A DNA stretch of 19,108 bases, from contig CAKRNI010000025.1 of the NCBI GenBank assembly GCA_934370915.1, positions 1 to 19,108 on the forward strand. The letters are read 5' to 3'. Every line of letters starts with the position of its first letter. Position 1 is the stretch's first letter. Below are positions 13,170 through 19,108 of this stretch, piece by piece. The position numbers and the translations under genes were made by a program. The notes beneath the pieces are model-generated. The model was not told the origin of the DNA, ran no database searches, and worked only from the letters and a program-made list of their open reading frames with translations. This DNA is from an uncultured Lachnospiraceae bacterium (GTDB lineage: Bacteria; Bacillota; Clostridia; Lachnospirales; Lachnospiraceae).

Positions 13170-14798
13170 TTACTTTGTTAGATCCGTCTCCCGGATCTTC
13201 TTTCTCACCTTCAGAAGAAAGGACGGGGACACTGAAAGCTCGTCGATCCCCATTTTCAGGAATTCTTCCGTAAGCCCGGTCTCCGCTCCCAGCTCGCCGC
13301 AGATTCCCACCGTACAGCCGTGTCTGTGACCGCTCTCCGCCACAAACCGGATCAGCCTCATTACTGCCGGATGTCTCGGATCATAGAATTGATCCAGCTT
13401 CTCGTTCTGTCTGTCGATGGCCAGCGTATACTGGACGAGGTCGTTGGTTCCGATGCTGAAGAAATCCACCTCTTTTGCAAGGTCATCACTGATGATGGCC
13501 GCCGCCGGGGTCTCGATCATGATACCGATCGACACATCACCGAAGGGAACTCCCTGTCCGCTCAGCTCCTCCCGGACAGATGCCGCGATCTCCTTCGCCT
13601 TCCGGACTTCCCATAGCGACGCGATCATCGGAAACATGATCGAGATCTTTCCGAACGCGCTGGCCCGGTAGATCGCCCGAAGCTGGGTCTTGAAGATCTC
13701 CGGTCTTGTGAGGCAGATCCGGATCGCGCGGTAGCCCATCGCCGGATTTTCTTCCTTCTTTAATTTAAAATACTCTGCCTGCTTGTCGGCACCGATATCC
13801 AGAGTGCGGATAATGACCTCTTTTCCCGCCATCATCTCCGCCACCTGACGGTACGCGGCAAACTGCTCTTCCTCTGTCGGATAGGTCTTCTTCTCCAGAT
13901 ACAAAAACTCGCTCCGGAACAGGCCGATGCCCGCCGCGTTGCTCTTTAAGACCTCCGCCACATCCGACACATCTCCGATATTGGCGTAGAGCTTCACCTT
14001 TGTTCCGTCCAGAGTGATGTCCTCTTTGTCCTTCAATTCCTGCAGAAGGCGTTCCTGCTCCTCCTCCGCCCTCTTCTTGTTCTCCAGAACAGCCAGCGTT
14101 TTCTCATCCGGATCCACATAAAGTGTCCCTGTCTCGCCGTCGATGACCGCCATCTTTCCGTCCCAGGACTCCCTTATCGCCACAGAGACAAGCGCCGGGA
14201 TATTCATGCTTCGCGCCAGGATCGCCGTGTGGGAGTTCGGAGACCCCTGTTCCGTGATAAATCCCAGCAGCATGTCCTTTTCCAGCTGTACCGTCTCACT
14301 GGGGGCCAGATCCTCCGCCATAAGGATCACCGGGCGGGTCAGAAAGCCGGACTCCACCGCGTTGCCGGAAAGGATCTTTATAAGCCGGTCCGTGATATCT
14401 TTTACATCCGCTGCCCGGGCGCGGAAATACTCATCATCCATATCGGCAAACAGGCGGTAAAAATTATCTCCCGTCACCGCCGCTGCGTACTCTGCGTTCG
14501 TCTTCTGGTTTCTTATGATGTTCAGCACCGAATCCCGGTAATCCGCGTCCTCAAGCATCATCATGTGGACCTCAAACACCGCCGCTCCGGTCTCACCGAC
14601 CTCTTCACACGCTTTCCGGTGAAGTGTTCTGAGCTCCTCTTTTGCGCACGCCACAGCCGCCTCGTACCGGCTGACCTCCTCCCCGGTATTCTCCACCGTG
14701 CGGCGCTTCACCTGACTTTCCGTCTTCCTGTGGTAAAGGATCGGCCCGATCGCTACCTTATTTAATATTGATTTTCCTTTGATGATCTCCATGCTCAT
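13170..14798 (-). CDS. ptsI: PTS enzyme I (PEP-protein phosphotransferase)
   Basis: A 542-residue cytosolic enzyme that takes phosphate from PEP and gives it to HPr. The phospho-His is His190 in GSPNSHTAILARSMNIPALV. The C-terminal PEP-binding barrel shows GIGLFRSEFLY, the MGYRAIR stretch, IMIETPAA, FFSIGTNDLVQYTLAIDR and the active-site Cys in GICGELGAE. Length is slightly below the usual 570. The ATG at 14798 begins 9 bases after the HPr stop, and its ribosome binding site (GTGAGG) overlaps that stop, so the two are translationally coupled. GPNS is a mild variant of the common GGRTSH signature. Confidence 0.95.
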   Translation of the reverse strand: MSMEIIKGKSILNKVAIGPILYHRKTESQVKRRTVENTGEEVSRYEAAVACAKEELRTLHRKACEEVGETGAAVFEVHMMMLEDADYRDSVLNIIRNQKTNAEYAAAVTGDNFYRLFADMDDEYFRARAADVKDITDRLIKILSGNAVESGFLTRPVILMAEDLAPSETVQLEKDMLLGFITEQGSPNSHTAILARSMNIPALVSVAIRESWDGKMAVIDGETGTLYVDPDEKTLAVLENKKRAEEEQERLLQELKDKEDITLDGTKVKLYANIGDVSDVAEVLKSNAAGIGLFRSEFLYLEKKTYPTEEEQFAAYRQVAEMMAGKEVIIRTLDIGADKQAEYFKLKKEENPAMGYRAIRICLTRPEIFKTQLRAIYRASAFGKISIMFPMIASLWEVRKAKEIAASVREELSGQGVPFGDVSIGIMIETPAAAIISDDLAKEVDFFSIGTNDLVQYTLAIDRQNEKLDQFYDPRHPAVMRLIRFVAESGHRHGCTVGICGELGAETGLTEEFLKMGIDELSVSPSFLLKVRKKIRETDLTK

Positions 14799-14807
14799 AT
14801 ATCTGCC

Positions 14808-15065
14808 TCACAGTTTTGCCTCAAAAAACTTTTGCACCGCCTCTGCCGCCTCTTCTTCATCCGCACCGCAGACTTCCACTGTGACCGTCTGTCCGTGCCG
14901 GACACCAAGAGCCATCACCGCCATCAGTTTTTCGGCATCTGCCTGTTTTGTCTCTGTCTTTATCGTAATCTGTGACCGGAATTTTTTTGCAAGCTTCGCC
15001 AGTTCTCCCGCCGGTCTCACATGAATTCCGATCCCGTCTGTAATTGTATACTGAAATGTCTCCAT
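14808..15065 (-). CDS. ptsH: HPr-like phosphocarrier with Lys at position 46
   Basis: An 85-residue phosphocarrier. Starting at ATG 15065 (METFQYTI) puts the phospho-acceptor of GIHVRPAG exactly at His15, as in standard HPr; a TTG two codons earlier is rejected. His15, Arg17, Pro18 and Ala19 are present, so transfer from enzyme I to IIA should work. The region around position 46 reads DAEKLMAVMALG where Bacillus HPr has NLKSIMGVMSLG: Ser46, the HPr kinase target, is replaced by Lys. This protein therefore should not be a CcpA co-repressor, and another HPr may do that job elsewhere. It lies between the IICBA and enzyme I genes, 46 bases after the first. Confidence 0.93.
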   Translation of the reverse strand: METFQYTITDGIGIHVRPAGELAKLAKKFRSQITIKTETKQADAEKLMAVMALGVRHGQTVTVEVCGADEEEAAEAVQKFFEAKL

Positions 15066-15111
15066 AATCAACCCACTTCCTGTCTTTCTTTTTTCAGTTC
15101 ATTCGTTCCTG

Positions 15112-17247
15112 TCACGGTTCACGCCCTGCGCAAACTGTACCCGTTTTTCCCTCATCTTTTATGCGCAGCTCCATGAGAGGTTCTCCCGCCCGGACTCTGC
15201 CCTGTTTTAAAATGCACAGTTCCACATTTTCCGGAAGATCCGTAAAGAGAACCGGCGATGCCAGTGATGGAACCCTGTCTTTTATTTTCTGAAGCTCCAC
15301 GTTCAAAAGTCTGTCTCCCGCATGAACCCGGTCCCCGTCCCGCACAAAGGACTCAAATCCATCTCCGGACAGCGATACCGTATCGATCCCAACATGGACC
15401 AGCAGCTCATAGCCCTCATCGGTCCGGAAACCGACAGCATGCTTTGTGGGGAACACGAATGTCACGGTCCCGTCTGCCGGCGCACATACCGTGCCTTCTT
15501 CCGGAATGATCGCGGTGCCATCTCCCATCATTTTTCCGGCGAATGCCTCATCCGGGACTTTAGCGAGAGGGATGACCGTGCCCGTCATCGGACTTTCGAT
15601 CATGACATGTCTGTTTTTTCTTTCGGATCCCGTTTTTTCATCTCCGGGCTTTCCCATATATTCTTCCAGATCGGATTTGATGACTGACACCTGCGGGCCA
15701 TAGATGATCTGGACGCCGTTTCCCTTTTTGATGACGCCGGACGCCCCGGTCCTCTTAAGGACTGTCTCGTCCACCTTTTTTTCATCGTTTACGGTACAGC
15801 GGAGTCTCGTGGCACAGCAGTCCACGTCGATGAGATTCTCCGCTCCGCCAAGTCCTCTTAAAATCTCTCCGGAACGTGTCCCGGTCCGTCCGGAAGCTGC
15901 TCCCTGTCTTTCCTCTTTTCTCTGTTTTGTATCGCTTCTTGTATAGAGCTTCGCCGCTACCCCCGTCTCCCGTCCCGGAGTCTTATAATTCAGCTTCCGG
16001 ATCAGGAGGAGGAATACTGCGTAATACATAAGAAAATAAAACACACCGGTCACCACGATCCAAAGCCACCCGGTCTTTCGGTTTCCCTGTAAGATTCCAA
16101 AGAGAAACAGGTCGATCAGTCCGCCGGAAAATGTCATTCCGACGCCCACATCAAGCATGTGCATCAGCATATACGCCAATCCCGCAAATACGCAGTGGAT
16201 CCCGTAGAGCAGAGGGGCTGTAAACAGGAATGTAAACTCCAGAGGTTCTGTGATCCCGGTAAGCATGGAGGTCAGTGCCGCAGAGAGGAGAAGTCCCGAT
16301 ACTTCCTTCTTCTTTTCCGGCAGAGCCGCCCTGTACATGGCGAGAGCCGCCCCCGGAAGTCCGAAGATCATCAATGGGAATTTTCCCGCCATAAATCTTG
16401 TTGCTTCCACGGAAAACCTTGTCGTTTTTGGGTCCGCAAGCTCCGCGAAGAAGATGTTCTGGGCGCCCTCCACGATTTTTCCGCCGATCTCCATGGTGCC
16501 TCCCACGGCTGTCTGCCAGAATGGGATGTAAAATACATGGTGCAGGCCGAATGGGATCAGGGCACGTTCCATGAACCCGTAGAACCATGTTCCGGGATAC
16601 CCTGAACGGAGTACGAAGCCGCCGATTCCGGAGATCGCCGTCTGGACCGGTGGCCAGACAAAGTACATGAGAATGCCCACGAGGACATAGAACAGGGCGC
16701 TGACGATCGGGACAAATCTCGTCCCGCCGAAGAAGGAAAGCACCTGAGGGAGCTCGATCCTGTAATATTTATTATGGAGCCATGCGGTCCCAAGACCCAC
16801 AAGAATCCCGCCGAACACGCCCATCTGCAGGGACCGGATTCCCGCCACCATGGCACCTGCCCCCTCTTTTAAGCCGTCCGTTCCACCGTTCACTGCGATC
16901 ATCGCCCCGATGGAGGCATGCATGACGAGAAATGAGATGACCGCCGCCAGTGCCGCGACTTCCTTCTCTTTTTTTGCCATTCCGATGGCAACGCCCATGG
17001 CGAACAGGATCGGGAGGTTCGCAAATACGATATCTCCCGCCCGGCTCATCACCGTAAACAGCGCGTTCCAGAAGGTTCCCGGTCCCAGGATCCGTGTGAG
17101 CCCGTAGGTTTCAAGCATCGTGGTGTTCGCGAAGGAACCGCCGATCCCAAGCAGCAGTCCCGCCGCGGGCAGCAGCGCGATCGGCAGCATAAACGACCGG
17201 CCGATCCGCTGCAGAACGCCAAAGACCTGATCTTTCATGAATCTCAC
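15112..17247 (-). CDS. ptsG: PTS glucose-type permease, IICBA fusion
   Basis: A 711-residue three-domain permease. Residues 1 to about 425 are the IIC membrane channel of the glucose family, with GITEPLEFTFLFTAPLLYGIHC and GMTFSGGLIDLFLFGIL. A charged linker follows (about 430-460). Residues about 460-540 are IIB with the phospho-Cys478 in DCCATRLR. Residues about 565-690 are IIA with His603 (FPTKHAVGF) and the phospho-His618 (LLVHVGIDTVSLSGDGFE). It imports and phosphorylates a hexose; the overall pattern favours glucose over N-acetylglucosamine or maltose, but that is not certain. First gene of the operon with HPr, enzyme I and the HAD phosphatase. GAAAGGGTGAG precedes the ATG. A terminator-like hairpin ends about 20 bases upstream. 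Confidence 0.93.
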   Translation of the reverse strand: MRFMKDQVFGVLQRIGRSFMLPIALLPAAGLLLGIGGSFANTTMLETYGLTRILGPGTFWNALFTVMSRAGDIVFANLPILFAMGVAIGMAKKEKEVAALAAVISFLVMHASIGAMIAVNGGTDGLKEGAGAMVAGIRSLQMGVFGGILVGLGTAWLHNKYYRIELPQVLSFFGGTRFVPIVSALFYVLVGILMYFVWPPVQTAISGIGGFVLRSGYPGTWFYGFMERALIPFGLHHVFYIPFWQTAVGGTMEIGGKIVEGAQNIFFAELADPKTTRFSVEATRFMAGKFPLMIFGLPGAALAMYRAALPEKKKEVSGLLLSAALTSMLTGITEPLEFTFLFTAPLLYGIHCVFAGLAYMLMHMLDVGVGMTFSGGLIDLFLFGILQGNRKTGWLWIVVTGVFYFLMYYAVFLLLIRKLNYKTPGRETGVAAKLYTRSDTKQRKEERQGAASGRTGTRSGEILRGLGGAENLIDVDCCATRLRCTVNDEKKVDETVLKRTGASGVIKKGNGVQIIYGPQVSVIKSDLEEYMGKPGDEKTGSERKNRHVMIESPMTGTVIPLAKVPDEAFAGKMMGDGTAIIPEEGTVCAPADGTVTFVFPTKHAVGFRTDEGYELLVHVGIDTVSLSGDGFESFVRDGDRVHAGDRLLNVELQKIKDRVPSLASPVLFTDLPENVELCILKQGRVRAGEPLMELRIKDEGKTGTVCAGREP

Positions 17248-17265
17248 CCTTTCATTTTTTGTTAA

Positions 17266-17316
17266 AGAAAAAAGTTCCGGAAAGTGATACCGGAACTTCC
17301 TTACCTTGATTATTAT
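17266..17316 (-). terminator. Terminator or attenuator directly before the PTS operon
   Basis: On the minus strand AAGTTCCGG and CCGGAACTT form a 9-bp stem followed by TTTTTTC. It lies between the M23 peptidase stop (17334) and the IICBA ATG (17247), ending about 20 bases before that ATG. A second weak stem, CCTTGA/TCAAGG, precedes it. It may simply end the peptidase transcript. The lack of room for a promoter afterwards suggests regulated read-through. Confidence 0.8.
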
Positions 17317-17333
17317 GGGAAGATTTCAAGGTT

Positions 17334-18503
17334 TTATTCTTTTATTTCATTCTCCTTGCCTTCGGGCGCGAAACTCCCGTCTGGTTCTGACTGCGCAAAC
17401 GTTTCCTGCTGCTCTCCTTCTCCCGGGATTCCCGGATCCTTCATACCATATACTCTCGTCCACTCCTTTGTTCCATCCACCTTCACCGTCTCGCTCTGGT
17501 TCAGCCGCAGGAACTTCACGAGCTCGTAGCAGTTGATCCAGATCTCGTTGTTTCCTTCTTTCTGTGACTCGTCAAAGATAAGCTGGAGCCCGAAATGAAG
17601 GTGCGGGGTCGTGATGTTGTTGGTATTCTCCGTGGTGCTGTATCCGGTCCGGCCGAGATACCCGATCACATCTCCCGCCGTCACGATACTGCCCTCTTTC
17701 AGATCCGACTGATATGGATAATTCTGGCGCAGATGGGCGTAATAGTAATACCGCTTTTTATCGAAGCTCCTGATCCCGATCCGCCATCCGCCGTACCGGT
17801 TCCAGCCCAGCGCTTCCACATATCCGGACTCCACCGCGATCACCGGTGTTCCCACCTGCCCCATCATGTCGTGACCCAGATGTTTCCGCTTAAACCCGTA
17901 GGAACGGGACGCGCCGAAATCATCGAAATCGCTGTAGGGAAAATTTTTGGCGATGGGAGAGAATGCCTTCAGACCATACTTCGTGAGCCATACCTTATCA
18001 CTGCCGGTCTCCTGCTCAAAATACCCAACCATGCCGTCTAAAACCGCCCCGTACGCCTCCCTGTAATAGGCATAATATTTCATATCCTTCGCGATCTCTT
18101 CCATTGCCGCCCCGGACTTTAATTTCTCCACCACCGCATCGAGATCCGCCTGCCTGAACAGCTCGAAATTGCCGCCGTACTTTGCCCCGAGATACGCGAG
18201 CAGCTCCACCCAGTTTAAATGTGTCTTCTCCTGTACCGTCCCCATATCCAGATGAAACGCCTTCTCCATCACGTCTGCCGGCACCTGAAACTCCACCCAG
18301 TGGATGTACTTCTTCTTTTGTGCATCTTCCGCGTCCCCGGCTTCTCCCGCCGGACTTCCTTCACCGCTCTCCTCCATCACCGCGTATGTATTCTCCGCCG
18401 CCGCTTTCCTGCTCTGGACACACAGCGAAACTGTCAGGATAAAAAGGATCAGCAGCTGCGCCCCAATCACCGTCGTCGACCCCGGATGCACATTTTTCCT
18501 CAT
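17334..18503 (-). CDS. Membrane-anchored M23 family metallopeptidase
   Basis: A 389-residue protein. The start is ATG at 18503 (MRKNVHPGS), with AAAGGAG about 10 bases before; a frame-internal ATG at 18524 lies before that site and is rejected. A single hydrophobic segment at about 12-33 acts as signal anchor, so the rest is outside the cell. An acidic low-complexity stretch and a helical middle part follow. The C-terminal LytM-type domain carries the zinc motif HxxxD in KHLGHDMMG, then YYAHLRQ, and HLHFG as the second zinc motif, so it should be catalytically competent against peptidoglycan peptide bonds. SpoIIQ-type or cell-separation roles are possible, not shown. The C-terminal tail after the domain is Glu/Pro-rich. 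Confidence 0.88.
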   Translation of the reverse strand: MRKNVHPGSTTVIGAQLLILFILTVSLCVQSRKAAAENTYAVMEESGEGSPAGEAGDAEDAQKKKYIHWVEFQVPADVMEKAFHLDMGTVQEKTHLNWVELLAYLGAKYGGNFELFRQADLDAVVEKLKSGAAMEEIAKDMKYYAYYREAYGAVLDGMVGYFEQETGSDKVWLTKYGLKAFSPIAKNFPYSDFDDFGASRSYGFKRKHLGHDMMGQVGTPVIAVESGYVEALGWNRYGGWRIGIRSFDKKRYYYYAHLRQNYPYQSDLKEGSIVTAGDVIGYLGRTGYSTTENTNNITTPHLHFGLQLIFDESQKEGNNEIWINCYELVKFLRLNQSETVKVDGTKEWTRVYGMKDPGIPGEGEQQETFAQSEPDGSFAPEGKENEIKE

Positions 18504-18553
18504 GGCAGACTCTCCTTTCCACATACATCTCAGTGTATGCGGACAGGCCGGAA

Positions 18554-18598
18554 ATTATGAAAAAAAGAGCCTCACGGGTTCCTTTACAGCTCTCCACG
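18554..18598 (-). terminator. Possible terminator of the DUF3842 gene
   Basis: On the minus strand AGAGC and GCTCT flank about 18 bases and are followed by a run of seven Ts. The stem is short and overlaps the stop codon, so this is tentative. Confidence 0.4.
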
Positions 18599-19000
18599 GC
18601 GGATCTTCAAAACTTCCTCCACCGCAAGCTTCACATACTCTCCCATCGAAACGTCCCGACAGCCCACAACGAAATGCTGACAGCGGTTTACCGGGATCAA
18701 CACCTTTTTTGCCGGGCTCTGGCCGATGGATACGGCCATCTTTGGGGTGATCTCGCCCATGAGGGAATCGGCAATGACGATCCCCATGGGGCCGACAATG
18801 ACGTCGGCCGTGCGGCTTGCGACTACCGCCGGGTTCTCCCCGGTAGCACCCGCATCCGCGCCGGCCTTCAGCATCGCTGCCGTGGCGATGCTGTTCGTTC
18901 CGATCGCAAGAATCTCATCCCCCGGACAAAATTTCTTTAACTGTTCCACCAGGCCTTTTCCCATCTTTCCCCCCTGGCCGTCGATTACCACGATCGTCAT
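18584..19000 (-). CDS. DUF3842 family protein
   Basis: A 138-residue cytosolic protein matching the DUF3842 pattern. It opens with TIVVIDGQGGKMGKGLVEQL, a glycine-rich loop after the first beta strand that resembles a Rossmann-type nucleotide-binding start. It continues with ILAIGTNSIATAAMLKAGAD and IVGPMGIVIADSLMGEITP. A Cys/His pair (NRCQHFVVGC) lies near the C-terminus. The function is unknown. Its ATG directly abuts the stop codon of the upstream gene with no gap, so the two are co-transcribed and probably translationally coupled. Confidence 0.85.
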   Translation of the reverse strand: MTIVVIDGQGGKMGKGLVEQLKKFCPGDEILAIGTNSIATAAMLKAGADAGATGENPAVVASRTADVIVGPMGIVIADSLMGEITPKMAVSIGQSPAKKVLIPVNRCQHFVVGCRDVSMGEYVKLAVEEVLKIRRGEL

Positions 19001-19108
19001 TTATTCCACTGCTCCCTCCAATTCTTTCAGTTTCTCATATAGAAAGGTATTCACCGGAAGGGAAAATCCCTCTTCCTTTGCGATCTTAAGCATCGTCCCC
19101 GCGAACAG
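19001..19108 (-). CDS. C-terminal end of a ketopantoate-reductase-like protein (partial)
   Basis: Reading the minus strand from the window edge gives 35 codons and a TAA at 19003-19001. The peptide runs LFAGTMLKIAKEEGFSLPVN, then TFLYEKLKELEGAVE. The form (FAGT, helix, GxxxPVN, then a helix with KLKELE) matches the last helices of the 2-dehydropantoate 2-reductase family (PanE/ApbA C-terminal domain), which reduces ketopantoate in pantothenate synthesis or related 2-oxoacids. Most of the gene is outside the window, so the assignment rests on a short tail. Confidence 0.6.
   Translation of the reverse strand: MFAGTMLKIAKEEGFSLPVNTFLYEKLKELEGAVE

Noticed and set aside
17266..17316. A GlcT/LicT-type RAT antiterminator site
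   Set aside because: The hairpin sequence does not resemble the RAT sequences I know. Only its position before ptsG is suggestive, so it is reported as an attenuator candidate and not as a RAT.
1..19108. CRISPR arrays, tRNA or rRNA genes, insertion sequences or prophage genes
   Set aside because: No regularly spaced repeats, no clover-leaf candidates and no transposase, integrase or phage protein patterns were found on either strand.

Overview
The window looks like a low-to-mid-GC Firmicute of the class Clostridia, probably a gut Lachnospiraceae-type organism. This is an inference from gene content and style: strong AGGAGG-type ribosome binding sites, a separate HPr plus a glucose-type IICBA permease, DUF1836, YerC/YecD and DUF3842 genes, and TAXI and GltS-like transport genes. 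No rRNA, tRNA, CRISPR array, transposase or phage gene was seen.

Region 1 (1-3790, minus strand) is the lower-glycolysis block, read gap -> pgk -> tpiA. A good sigma-A promoter stands before gap. An intrinsic terminator follows gap and another follows pgk. The two intergenic gaps of about 310 bases are packed with nested inverted repeats.

Region 2 (3880-10990, plus strand) is the most interesting part. It holds a CitA/DcuS-type sensor kinase and its DcuR/CitB-type regulator, overlapping by 13 bases, then two tandem, about 89% identical GltS-like sodium:glutamate symporter-family proteins, each with its own promoter region, then an orphan TAXI-family solute-binding lipoprotein with no TRAP permease beside it. 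The kinase transcript is predicted to start at about 3915 and to carry a leader of about 245 bases that is almost entirely self-complementary. Both transporter promoters carry a GTTACTTA sequence at or just upstream of the -35, which is a candidate operator for the regulator. The proposed reading is a carboxylate or amino-acid (possibly glutamate) sensing and uptake module.

Region 3 (10990-12180) holds a DUF1836 gene (+) and a yerC/yecD-type TrpR-like regulator (-), converging on a shared terminator hairpin.

Region 4 (12240-17300, minus strand) is a PTS operon: glucose-type IICBA -> HPr -> enzyme I -> Cof-type HAD phosphatase. It forms a complete phosphoryl relay from PEP to sugar plus a likely sugar-phosphate phosphatase. 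This HPr keeps His15 but has Lys where the regulatory Ser46 is normally found. A terminator hairpin lies directly before the IICBA start codon with no room for a promoter between them.

Region 5 (17334-19108, minus strand) holds a membrane-anchored M23 metallopeptidase, a DUF3842 protein and the last 35 codons of a ketopantoate-reductase-like gene.
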